The notes under the pieces were generated by a model that searched no databases, had not been told where the DNA came from, and worked only from the letters and a program-made list of their open reading frames with translations. Shown here piece after piece: positions 8,487-16,197 of a DNA stretch of 26,214 bases; the stretch's first letter is position 1; every line of letters begins with the position of its first letter. Made by a program: the position numbers and the translations under genes. This DNA is from Bacteroidales bacterium UBA3630. GTDB taxonomy: Bacteria > Bacteroidota > Bacteroidia > Bacteroidales > P3. The stretch is taken from the NCBI GenBank assembly GCA_002373995.1, contig DFLB01000019.1, positions 1-26,214 of the forward strand, read 5' to 3'.

Positions 8487-10214
8487 ATGTCTACAACTGA
8501 TATTCTGTTTGTTATCATCAATTTGGCCGGCGCTCTGGCTGTCTTTTTGTTTGCCATGAAGCTGATGAGCGAGGGGTTGCAGAAGTTTGCCGGCAGCCGG
8601 TTGCGCCATGTGCTGACCAAGATAACCGGCAAGCCGCTGAGCGGCATATTGGCCGGTACGGGTGTCACGGCGGTGATACAGAGTTCGACGGCCACCACGG
8701 TGATGGCGGTGGGCTTTGCCGGTGCCGGGTTGCTGACCCTCAACGGGGCCATTGCGGTCGTCATGGGTGCCAATATCGGCACCACGGTGACGGCGTGGAT
8801 TATCACCATCTTCGGCCTGGGGAACTCCGCCTCGGGCGACGGCATCACGCTGTCGATGCCCATGCTCATCGCCGCCGCCAGCCTCTTCTTCATCTTCAGC
8901 AAGAAAGACAAGATGCAGTACCTGGGACAGACCATCATGGGCCTGGCCCTGTTGATCCTTGGGTTGAACCTGATGGAGAGCGCGGTGCCCGCGCTGAGCG
9001 ATGACGTGGCGCACGCCATTTCTGCCTGGAGTCACTGGGGCTTCTGGTCTATACTGCTCTTTATCGTGATAGGCGCCATCCTGTGTATCATACTGCAGAC
9101 CTCGTCGGCCATGACTGCCATCATCCTGCTGATGGCCAGCCAGGGGTGGATAGAGTTCCCGATAGCGCTGGCATTGGTGATGGGTCAGAACCTCGGCACC
9201 ACGTTGACGGCCCAGGTGGTGGCCATGACGACCGGCACTACCGGCAAGCGCACCGCCCGTGCGCACCTGGTCTTCAATGTGGCTGGCGTGCTCATCTGTC
9301 TCGTCCTTTTCTACCCCATCAGCAACGGCATTGTGGCGCTGACGGGTATCACGTCCGATAATCCCACCACGCCCGAAAACAGAGCCCTCTATCCTTGGGC
9401 CATCACCATCTTCCACACCCTCTTCAATGTACTTACCACCGTTGTCCTGGCATTCTTTATTCCGCAGATAGTCAAGATTGTGGAGTGGATGGTTCCCGAC
9501 AAGACGGATGCCGACGGCGAGGAGGAGTTCCGCCTTACCTACCTCGAACCCACGATGCTTTCCACGGCCGAGCTCAACCTGCAGAGCGCCAAGAGCGAGA
9601 TAGAAGAGTTCTCGAAGCGCGTATTGCGGATGTACACTTTCCTGCCCGGCCTGCGCACGGCCAAGAATGACGAGGAGTTTGATGGAATCATGAACCGTGT
9701 GGCCAAATACGAGAATATCACGGATCGTATGGAGTTGGAGATCACCAAGTTCCTGACCCGTGTGGGCTCTGGCGATGTCAGCCAGCATGCTTCGGAGCGC
9801 ATAAGTTCCATGCTGCGCATCATCGACAATCTGGAATCGATAGGAGATGCCATCTACCAGATAGCCATGACGCGCAAGAACAAGCGCGAAGATGCCGTCC
9901 ACTTCGACGCCGGCCTCAATGCCAACCTTGCCCACATGAGTGAGTTGGTGCAGAAAGCGCTGGATGTCATGGATGCCAACCTGCACGACTACGACCATGT
10001 GGACCTCGATGCCGCCTATGCCGCCGAGCATGCCATTAATGAGTACCGTGACCGCCTGCGGGCGCAACACCTCGATGCGCTGAAGCTGGGTGTCTACGAC
10101 TATGCCATCGGCAACGCCTATAGCAGCCTCTACGCCCTCTACGAGAAGCTGGGCGACTATGTGATCAACGTCAGCGAAGCAATCGACGGTTCAAGAAAAC
10201 ACGCTGACGATTAA
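8487..10214 (+). CDS. Na+/phosphate symporter family protein with PhoU-like C-terminal domain
   Basis: Inner-membrane transporter of the NptA/YjbB (Na/Pi-cotransporter II) family, expected to move phosphate with sodium. The 575-residue protein has the two inverted family repeats: the first with IQSSTATTVMAVGFAGAG and GANIGTTVTAW, the second with LQTSSAMTAIILLMASQG and GQNLGTTLTAQ. About eight hydrophobic segments fill residues 5-330. The remaining part from about residue 360 is soluble and helical, resembling a PhoU domain, as is usual for this family. The start at 8487 (MSTTDILFVIIN) is preferred because the promoter lies between it and the longer frame. The gene is alone in its transcription unit. 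Its TAA overlaps the TAA of the converging gldD in a shared TTAA. Direction of phosphate movement cannot be read from the sequence. Confidence 0.9.
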   Translation: MSTTDILFVIINLAGALAVFLFAMKLMSEGLQKFAGSRLRHVLTKITGKPLSGILAGTGVTAVIQSSTATTVMAVGFAGAGLLTLNGAIAVVMGANIGTTVTAWIITIFGLGNSASGDGITLSMPMLIAAASLFFIFSKKDKMQYLGQTIMGLALLILGLNLMESAVPALSDDVAHAISAWSHWGFWSILLFIVIGAILCIILQTSSAMTAIILLMASQGWIEFPIALALVMGQNLGTTLTAQVVAMTTGTTGKRTARAHLVFNVAGVLICLVLFYPISNGIVALTGITSDNPTTPENRALYPWAITIFHTLFNVLTTVVLAFFIPQIVKIVEWMVPDKTDADGEEEFRLTYLEPTMLSTAELNLQSAKSEIEEFSKRVLRMYTFLPGLRTAKNDEEFDGIMNRVAKYENITDRMELEITKFLTRVGSGDVSQHASERISSMLRIIDNLESIGDAIYQIAMTRKNKREDAVHFDAGLNANLAHMSELVQKALDVMDANLHDYDHVDLDAAYAAEHAINEYRDRLRAQHLDALKLGVYDYAIGNAYSSLYALYEKLGDYVINVSEAIDGSRKHADD

Positions 10215-10876
10215 CGCCAACGGAGTGTCTCGACAAGGTGCTCGATGTCGGTCTGGATGTATTCGATGACGGGTGCCAGCGAGTCGTTGTTGGGCGTATG
10301 GTTGAGGTAGAGGGCTCCGCGAAGGAAGTGCCGGGTGCTGTCGGTCAGCCAGAACTGGCAGGTTGATGCCACCCTGTTGCCGCCCAGGTAATAGACAGTT
10401 CCGTAGACATCATTCTCGGGGTCTTCGTAGGCCTGCTCCTCGATGCCTGACGCGACTTTGTAGTGTTGCTCAAGCAGGCGCACCGACTCATCCACCTGTG
10501 CTCGCAGGCTGTCGGGGGCTTGCAGGTGGCGGTAGGTTAGGAACACCACTCCCTTCCACTGCGGGTAGTTGATGTCGAGCCACACCTCGTCGTATTTGAG
10601 GCGGTCTGGTTTGACGCTTCCGTCGGCCATGAAGGTGGCTACTTGGCGCGGTTTCTTGAGCGTCAGTTCGGCACTGTCGTTGGCTTCGAAGAGGAACGGC
10701 AGCACGATGCTCGGCATCGGTTGTCCATTGATACTCGTCGGCAGGGTGTCGACAAGCCAGTAGTTGTGCTGCGGCATGTCGATGCGCAGGTAGGCCTGCG
10801 GCTTGGGGGTGTAGTCGTTGTGGCAGGAAGCCAGCAGGCAGCCGGCCAGCGCGATAATGATGTGCAGTCGTTTCAT
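10211..10876 (-). CDS. gldD: GldD-like lipoprotein (gliding/T9SS-associated)
   Basis: A 221-residue lipoprotein. MKRLHIIIALAGCLLASC is a type II signal peptide with lipobox LASC (Cys18), so it should be membrane anchored. The mature part matches my memory of GldD: YTPKPQAYLRIDMP near the N-terminus, an internal WLDINYPQWKGVVFLTYR, then VYGTVYYLGGNRVAS and a C-terminal TDSTRHFLRGALYLNHTPNNDS. GldD is needed for gliding in Flavobacterium johnsoniae; its biochemical role is unknown. Presence here does not prove motility. I chose ATG 10876 over the longer frame because it creates the lipobox and an ATGA overlap with pcm. It is the last gene of the five-gene minus-strand unit. A gldE neighbour, frequent in relatives, is not present. 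Confidence 0.85.
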   Translation of the reverse strand: MKRLHIIIALAGCLLASCHNDYTPKPQAYLRIDMPQHNYWLVDTLPTSINGQPMPSIVLPFLFEANDSAELTLKKPRQVATFMADGSVKPDRLKYDEVWLDINYPQWKGVVFLTYRHLQAPDSLRAQVDESVRLLEQHYKVASGIEEQAYEDPENDVYGTVYYLGGNRVASTCQFWLTDSTRHFLRGALYLNHTPNNDSLAPVIEYIQTDIEHLVETLRWR

Positions 10877-11535
10877 TTCATTGCCTTTCCGTTCAACATG
10901 GGTACGAAGCTGTATGTGCCGAACTTCTCCACTTGCCACAGGCTGCGGTCGTCGCCGTGCTTGGTGATACGTAGCATCTCCTGCTCTCCATTTCCGAGGG
11001 GGATCACCATGATTCCGCCCACTTTGAGTTGAGCCATAAGTGCTTCGGGCACTTCAGGCGCACCGCAGGTGACGATGATGCGGTCGTAAGGGCCGTAGTT
11101 GACTTCGGCCAGTCCGCGGTAGCCGTCGCCGAGGAAGCAACGGGCATTGTAGCGCAGGTCGCTGAGCAGGCGACGTGTTTTGTCAAAAAGCCCTTTCTGG
11201 CGCTCGACGGTAAATACTTTGGCTCCCATGCGGCACAGGATGGCGGTCTGGTAGCCGCTGCCGGTGCCTATCTCGAGCACTTTCATGCCGGGTTGTAAGG
11301 CCAGGAGCTGGCTCTGTATGGCAACAGTGGAGGGGTGGGAAATGGTCTGTTCGCAGCCTATCTTCAGTGCTCGGTCGTCGTAGGCGTGGCTGTCGAGGGC
11401 GCTGTCGAGGAACCAGTGGCGCGGCACTTCGTTCATGGCGCGTAGCACGCCTTCGTCGTTGATGCCGTGCTGTCGCAGGTGGTCAACCATTTGTTGTCTG
11501 AGTCCCTTGTGTTTAAAGGTGTCGCTAAGGTTCAT
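10873..11535 (-). CDS. pcm: Protein-L-isoaspartate O-methyltransferase
   Basis: SAM-dependent repair enzyme that methylates L-isoaspartyl residues in damaged proteins so they can revert to aspartate. At 220 residues it is the usual bacterial size. ISHPSTVA (residues 65-72) is the PCMT substrate-binding signature, and VLEIGTGSGYQTAIL (86-100) is SAM motif I. FTVER follows as the acidic-strand end, and DRIIVTCGAPEVPEAL is the downstream motif. The start at 11535 overlaps the thiL stop (ATGA) and the stop overlaps gldD in the same way, so translation is probably coupled on both sides. The assignment is firm. Confidence 0.95.
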   Translation of the reverse strand: MNLSDTFKHKGLRQQMVDHLRQHGINDEGVLRAMNEVPRHWFLDSALDSHAYDDRALKIGCEQTISHPSTVAIQSQLLALQPGMKVLEIGTGSGYQTAILCRMGAKVFTVERQKGLFDKTRRLLSDLRYNARCFLGDGYRGLAEVNYGPYDRIIVTCGAPEVPEALMAQLKVGGIMVIPLGNGEQEMLRITKHGDDRSLWQVEKFGTYSFVPMLNGKAMK

Positions 11536-12551
11536 TCGTCTAACCCTTGAAATGCTTGTGCGCGCAGCGTGATAGTAGTGTTCTGGGGAGTGACCATGAC
11601 GGCGGGCATGCCTTCTTCAGTGATGTAGCCGATGATGTGGATGCCATCCATGGTCTTGATCTTGTCGTAGTCGGATTGGACGACTGTGAAGAGTAGTTCA
11701 TAGTCCTCGCCACCATTGAGGGCGCAGCTGACGGGCAACATATTCTTGCTCATCTCGGAGCATACGCGTGAGGTCTGGTAGTCGATGGGTAGGCGCTCTT
11801 CGTATACTTCGCAGCCGCAGCGCGATGCGCGGCAGATGTGCAACAGGCTGTCGGCCAGGCCGCGGCTGATATCGGTCATGGCCGTGGGGACCACGTTGCT
11901 ATCGGCCAGTTTCTTGATGATGTCCATACGTGGTTCGGGCTTGAGGAAGCGCTCCAGCACGTAGTCGTAGCCGTCGAGGTCGGGCTGGAAGTTGGGGTTG
12001 GCCTGGTAGGTGACTTTTTCGCGCTCGAGGACCAGCAGGCCGGCGTAGGCGCTGCCAAGATCGCCAGAGCAGCAAATCAGGTCGTTGTGTTTGGCGCCAT
12101 GCCGCCACGTCAGCCGTTCTTTTTTCACTTCACCGATGGCAGTCACGGTGACAACCATGCCGGCGCGCGAGGTCGATGTTTCGCCGCCAACGATTTGTAC
12201 GCCATAGCGGTCGCTGCAGATGCGCAGACCGGCATAGAACTCGTCGAGGGCTTCGACCGAGTAGCGGTTGCTGACAGCGATGGAGACCAGAGCCTGACGC
12301 GGGCTGCCGTTCATGGCGGCAATGTTGCTGATGGCGATGGCCAAGGCTTTGTAGCCCAGGTGCTTTAGTGGTGTGTACATCATGTCGAAGTCGACACCTT
12401 CAACGAGGGTCTGCGTATTGACGACAGTGGTGCCGATGACGGCGCAATCGTCGCCTTGGCACCCAAGTCCGTTGGTGAGGCGCTCTATCAGAGCCACTTT
12501 CCCCATCTGGTTTATTTCGGTTCGTCCTTCTTGGTATTGCAGTTGTTCCAT
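11532..12551 (-). CDS. thiL: Thiamine-monophosphate kinase
   Basis: Phosphorylates thiamine monophosphate to thiamine diphosphate with ATP, the last step of cofactor synthesis. The 339-residue protein has the PurM/ThiL-fold signatures: GDDCAVIG (metal and ATP binding), LVEGVDFDMMY, LGYKALAIAISNIAAMNGSP and IVGGETSTS. In the last motif most homologues I remember have GGDT, so the Asp-to-Glu change is conservative but worth noting. ISRGLADSL and LNGGEDYELLFTV in the C-terminal half also fit. It sits three nucleotides after the RNA methyltransferase and overlaps pcm. No other thiamine genes are nearby, so its operon placement looks like co-transcription of housekeeping genes, not a pathway cluster. 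Confidence 0.93.
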   Translation of the reverse strand: MEQLQYQEGRTEINQMGKVALIERLTNGLGCQGDDCAVIGTTVVNTQTLVEGVDFDMMYTPLKHLGYKALAIAISNIAAMNGSPRQALVSIAVSNRYSVEALDEFYAGLRICSDRYGVQIVGGETSTSRAGMVVTVTAIGEVKKERLTWRHGAKHNDLICCSGDLGSAYAGLLVLEREKVTYQANPNFQPDLDGYDYVLERFLKPEPRMDIIKKLADSNVVPTAMTDISRGLADSLLHICRASRCGCEVYEERLPIDYQTSRVCSEMSKNMLPVSCALNGGEDYELLFTVVQSDYDKIKTMDGIHIIGYITEEGMPAVMVTPQNTTITLRAQAFQGLDE

Positions 12552-12554
12552 GGT

Positions 12555-13292
12555 TTATCTCGTTAGTTCATAGATCAATATTCCGGCGGCGACGCTGGCG
12601 TTCAGGCTCTCGGCGGTGCCGCCCAGGTTGGGGATCAGCACTGGGTGCGTCACGTGCGTCATGGCGTCTTCGCTGATGCCGCGGCTTTCGTTGCCGATGA
12701 GGAGCACTCCCGGGGAGGGGAGCGGAGTGTGGCGGGAGGAGAGGGGTTCTCCGCTGAGCGTTGCGCCATAAACGGGCATGCCGCACGAGGCGAGCCATTG
12801 CGGTAGGTCCACATAGTCTACCTGAGTGCGGAACACGGCTCCCATCGAGGCCTGTATCACCTTGGGGTTGAAGCAGCTGACGGTATCAGCCGAGCATACG
12901 ATGCGGCGCACGCCGAACCAGTCGGCTGTACGCATGATGGTGCCCATGTTGCCTGGATCCTGCAGGTGGTCAAGGGCCAGGGTGATATCCTTTTGCGTGC
13001 TGCTCTTTTCAGGCGTTTGCCGTTCCACCAGCATCCACACTTGGTTGGGAGTCTTGAAGTTGCTGAGGCGCTCCAGCTCGGCATGACTCACTTCGCACAC
13101 CTCGGCGCCACCCGTTCTGCCGGCGTTGGCCGCCAGCCATTCGCCGGTGGCGCATATCGTGCGCACCGCGAAGCCCGACGCCAGTGCCTCGGCAGCCATC
13201 TTGGGGCCTTCGACAACAAAAACCGCCTCCTCGTCGCAGCGTTTCTGCAGTCGGTAGGCGGCCAGTTCCTTGAGTTTGTTTTTCGATATCAA
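12555..13292 (-). CDS. SpoU/TrmH-family RNA 2'-O-methyltransferase, TTG start
   Basis: A 245-residue SPOUT methyltransferase expected to 2'-O-methylate a ribose in rRNA or tRNA. The three family motifs are present: DPGNMGTIMRTADWFG, LIGNESRGIS, and IPNLGGTAESLNASVAAGIL, which form the trefoil-knot SAM site. The N-terminal part (EEAVFVVEGPKMAAEAL) is the substrate-binding domain seen in TsnR/RlmB-like members. No ATG fits. TTG at 13292 gives (M)ISKNKLKEL, close to the MLSKN-type start common in Bacteroidetes homologues, and it overlaps the sigma-factor stop as TTGA. The open frame continues upstream but only as the shadow of the sigma gene. The exact RNA target cannot be decided from sequence. 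Confidence 0.88.
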   Translation of the reverse strand: MISKNKLKELAAYRLQKRCDEEAVFVVEGPKMAAEALASGFAVRTICATGEWLAANAGRTGGAEVCEVSHAELERLSNFKTPNQVWMLVERQTPEKSSTQKDITLALDHLQDPGNMGTIMRTADWFGVRRIVCSADTVSCFNPKVIQASMGAVFRTQVDYVDLPQWLASCGMPVYGATLSGEPLSSRHTPLPSPGVLLIGNESRGISEDAMTHVTHPVLIPNLGGTAESLNASVAAGILIYELTR

Positions 13293-13882
13293 AGTTCGAT
13301 ATACATATTGTTCTCCTGTGCCAGGCGGCGCAGGTTGATGATGGCGTAGCGCATGCGTCCGAGGGCGGTGTTGATGCTGACGCCGGTGCGGGCGGCAATG
13401 TCCTTGAAGTCGCACTTGCCGTAGTGGCGCAGGATGACGACGCGGCGCTGCTCCGGGGGCAGCATCTTGACCAGCTTGCGTATGTTCTGGCCGGTCTGCT
13501 TCTTGATGATGACGTGCTCGGCGTTCTCGTCGGGAAACTTCAGGTTGTCGAGCACATCGCTTTCCGGACGGTTGGGCACCAGCGGCATCTTGTTGTTGCG
13601 GCGGAAGTGGTCAACGATCAGGTTGTGCGCGATGCGCATCACCCAGTGGATAAATTTGTTCTCGTCCCGGTATTGGTCCGAGTTGATGGTGACGATGACC
13701 TTGTAGAACGTGTCCTGAAAGATGTCGTCGGCCGTTTCTTTGTCTTTTACTACCGAGAAGATGTAGCCGTAGACCTTGGCCTGATAGCGCTCGAGCAATG
13801 CCTCGAAAGCCGACGAATCGCCTTCGCGGTAGCGCTCGATGAGCTCGTTGTCAGTCAGTTGTCTGGTCTTGATGTCCGTCAT
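13289..13882 (-). CDS. ECF-type RNA polymerase sigma factor
   Basis: A 197-residue sigma-70 family factor with only regions 2 and 4. Region 2 is visible as YQAKVYGYIFSVVKDKETADDIFQDTFYKVI followed by the -10-binding segment FIHWVMRIAHNLIVDHFRR. Region 4 holds LPPEQRRVVILRHYGKCDFKDIAARTGVSINTALGRMRYAI, a helix-turn-helix. It directs RNA polymerase to a subset of promoters. No anti-sigma gene or zinc-binding ZAS domain sits next to it, unlike the FecI/FecR pairs common in this phylum, so its control is not evident. It heads the minus-strand operon ending in gldD and has a clear vegetative-type promoter upstream. Family is firm; regulon unknown. Confidence 0.93.
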   Translation of the reverse strand: MTDIKTRQLTDNELIERYREGDSSAFEALLERYQAKVYGYIFSVVKDKETADDIFQDTFYKVIVTINSDQYRDENKFIHWVMRIAHNLIVDHFRRNNKMPLVPNRPESDVLDNLKFPDENAEHVIIKKQTGQNIRKLVKMLPPEQRRVVILRHYGKCDFKDIAARTGVSINTALGRMRYAIINLRRLAQENNMYIEL

Positions 13883-13959
13883 TGTTTTTACGGTTTTGGG
13901 GTTGAAACTGATACTTTTCCCTCAATATTTTGCCTTTTGGTTCTACTTGAATTCGGGTG

Positions 13960-13989
13960 CAAAAATACACATTTTTTTTAAAATGCAAA
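13960..13989 (-). promoter_or_regulatory. Promoter of the sigma factor-gldD operon
   Basis: On the minus strand, TTTG (13989-13986), an 18-nt spacer and TATTTTTG (13967-13960) followed by CA match the Bacteroidetes vegetative consensus. Transcription would start near 13953, about 70 nt before the sigma-factor ATG. No other good promoter was seen inside the five-gene run, whose genes overlap or nearly touch. Confidence 0.75.
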
Positions 13990-14156
13990 TATTATGCCAT
14001 GTTTTTTGTTTTTTTTTAGTTCCTGTCGGCGCGTTTGGCCGGCGCGGGGGCAGGCGAGGGGTTGGCTGTGCATGGTGCAGATATTCAGCCGGTTGCTCCT
14101 TAGACGAGGTGTTGCGCCGCCTTTACAAGGCAGAATTACAGCGGTTTGTGGCTTCT

Positions 14157-14211
14157 TGGTCCGGGGATGGTCCGAGGGTGGTCCGAGGGTGGTCCGGTGG
14201 CGGTCCGACAG
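14157..14211. repeat. 11-bp tandem array, TGGTCCG family (copy B)
   Basis: Five 11-bp units begin at 14157, 14168, 14179, 14190 and 14201. The first four start TGGTCCG (tails GGGA, AGGG, AGGG, GTGG), and the last is CGGTCCGACAG. It lies in the divergent spacer between the sigma-factor promoter and mrdA, the same kind of position as copy A. The rest of 13990-14331 shows no gene. Confidence 0.9.
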
Positions 14212-14303
14212 AATACGGACGAGGGGCGGTGTGGCGGCGGTGTGCATGCGGTCGGTGTTTTTCCATTTAGTATTCGTTTTTGAAAAAAATTGTAGTGCGC
14301 CGG

Positions 14304-14334
14304 GCACAATATTTCATTCCGGGTGTCGTTAATG
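14304..14334 (+). promoter_or_regulatory. 31-nt upstream block of mrdA, shared with thyA
   Basis: GCACAATATTTC, 9 variable nt, then GTCGTTAATG, whose last three bases are the mrdA ATG. This matches the minus-strand block at 1936-1906 before thyA without gaps. A normal TAnnTTTG promoter was not found for mrdA; only a TTTTTG run (14277-14282) resembles a -33 element, so this block may take part in its expression. Function is inferred. Confidence 0.35.
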
Positions 14335-16194
14335 CTTATCGTGTCGAACCGTTATTCGGATAGAAGTCATGTGGTGAAACTGATCTTCATCATTGTGGGT
14401 GCCGTTTTTGTGGGGCGCCTGGCAATGTTGCAGCTCTTCAGCCCCAAGTATCGCGACCTGGCCCGCCAGCAGTCGCTGCGCAATGTCACGCAGTATCCGG
14501 CCCGCGGTTTCATCTACGACCGCCACGGCGAGTTGCTGGTGCACAACGAGGCCGTCTACGACCTGATGGTGGTGCCGAGCATGGCCAGGGGGCTGGATAC
14601 CAATTACTTCTGTCAGAAGCTCGGCATCACGCGCGACGACTTCGAGGAGCGTATGCGCAAGGCCAACCGGCATTCGCCCTATTCCGCATCCATCTTCATG
14701 AAGCAGATTTCGAAGGAGGAGTATGCCAAGTTCGAAAACAAGATGTACCGCTTCAAGGGGTTCTTCATCTCGCAGCGCACCCTGCGCATCTACGACCGCC
14801 CCATAGCGGCGCAGGTGCTGGGCTATGTGGGCGAGGTGGACCAGTCGGACCTCGACCGCGACCCCTACTACCGCATGGGCGACTACATCGGCAAGAGCGG
14901 CCTCGAGAAGAGCTACGAGGAGGTGCTGCGCGGGGTGAAGGGCAAGAAGATCATGCAGGTGGATGTCCACAACCGCGAGGTGGGCTCCTATCAGGGCGGG
15001 CTCTACGACACGCTGCCCGTCGAGGGCTGCAACCTCTACACCACCCTCGACGCCGACCTGCAGCAATATGCCGAGGAGCTCATGGCCAACAAGCGCGGCT
15101 GCGTCGTCGCCCTCGAACCCTCGACAGGCGAGGTGCTGGCAATGGTCTCGGCCCCGTGCTATGACCCCAACCTGCTCGTCGGGCGCATCCGCGGCGAAAA
15201 CTACCGCAAGCTCAACAGCGACATCGCCAAGCCCATGCTCAACCGGGCCTTGCTGGGACAGTACCCTCCGGGATCCATCTTCAAGATAGCGCAGTCGATG
15301 GTGGCCCTCGACCTGGGGGTGATCACCCCCGGCACCGGTTTCGTCTGCGACAAGAGCCTCGTCGGGTGCCACAACCACCCCTCGGCCCGCTCTGTGCAGG
15401 AGGCCATCAAGATGAGCTGCAACCCCTACTACTACCAGGTCTACCGCCGTATCATACAGCAAGGCAAGTACAAGAGCATCTACAAAGACTCGCAGTACGG
15501 CCTCACCGTCTGGCGCGAGTACATGCTGCGCTTCGGGTTTGGACAGAAACTCGACATCGACCTGCCGAAGAGCGGCATCTCCACCGGCAATATCCCCGAC
15601 ACGGCCTACTACAACCGCTGGTACGGCCGCGAGCGGTGGGCTTTCTCGACCATCTATTCCAACTCTATCGGGCAGGGCGAGGTGACGGTGGTGCCCATCC
15701 AAATGGCCAACCTCGCCGCCATCGTCGCCAACCGCGGCTACTATATCACGCCCCACATGGTGCGCTACTACGGCCCCGACTCTGTCCGCAACGAGGAATA
15801 CTACACCCGCCACGAGACCGGTATCCCGTCCAAATACTTCGACATTGCCGCAGCGGGCATGTACGACGTGGTGCACGTCGCCGGCGGCACCGGCCGTCGC
15901 GCTCGTGTCGACGGCCTCGACGTCTGCGGCAAGACCGGCACCGCAGAGAACTTCGGCAACGACCATTCTGTCTTCATCGCCTTTGCCCCCAAGGACAACC
16001 CCCGCATCGCGCTGGCTGTCTATGTGGAGAACGCGCAGGGCGGCGGCGGCACCTGGGCGGCCCCCATCGCCGGGCTCATCATCGAACGCTACCTCAACGG
16101 CGAAGTGAAACGCAAGGATGTCGAAACGATGTACCGCGAAATCAACCCCTGTCAGAAACTGCCCCTCACGCGCCGCGTGAAAAAGAAAAAGTGA
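14332..16194 (+). CDS. mrdA: Penicillin-binding protein 2 (elongation transpeptidase)
   Basis: Class B penicillin-binding protein that cross-links peptidoglycan during lateral wall growth, acting with RodA. The 620-residue protein has one N-terminal membrane segment (LIFIIVGAVFVGRLAMLQLF), the PBP dimerisation domain (YPARGFIYDRHGELL and IYDRPIAAQVLGYVGEV), and a transpeptidase domain. Active-site motifs are SIFK with the nucleophile at Ser315, SCN at 362 and KTGT at 534. ATG 14332 (MLIVSNRYS) is preferred over GTG at 14323 because of the codon, although GTG 14341 is also possible. RodA starts 3 nt after its stop. The mreBCD genes that often precede this pair in Bacteroidetes are absent; the upstream neighbour is the divergent sigma-factor operon. 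Confidence 0.95.
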   Translation: MLIVSNRYSDRSHVVKLIFIIVGAVFVGRLAMLQLFSPKYRDLARQQSLRNVTQYPARGFIYDRHGELLVHNEAVYDLMVVPSMARGLDTNYFCQKLGITRDDFEERMRKANRHSPYSASIFMKQISKEEYAKFENKMYRFKGFFISQRTLRIYDRPIAAQVLGYVGEVDQSDLDRDPYYRMGDYIGKSGLEKSYEEVLRGVKGKKIMQVDVHNREVGSYQGGLYDTLPVEGCNLYTTLDADLQQYAEELMANKRGCVVALEPSTGEVLAMVSAPCYDPNLLVGRIRGENYRKLNSDIAKPMLNRALLGQYPPGSIFKIAQSMVALDLGVITPGTGFVCDKSLVGCHNHPSARSVQEAIKMSCNPYYYQVYRRIIQQGKYKSIYKDSQYGLTVWREYMLRFGFGQKLDIDLPKSGISTGNIPDTAYYNRWYGRERWAFSTIYSNSIGQGEVTVVPIQMANLAAIVANRGYYITPHMVRYYGPDSVRNEEYYTRHETGIPSKYFDIAAAGMYDVVHVAGGTGRRARVDGLDVCGKTGTAENFGNDHSVFIAFAPKDNPRIALAVYVENAQGGGGTWAAPIAGLIIERYLNGEVKRKDVETMYREINPCQKLPLTRRVKKKK

Positions 16195-16197
16195 ACC

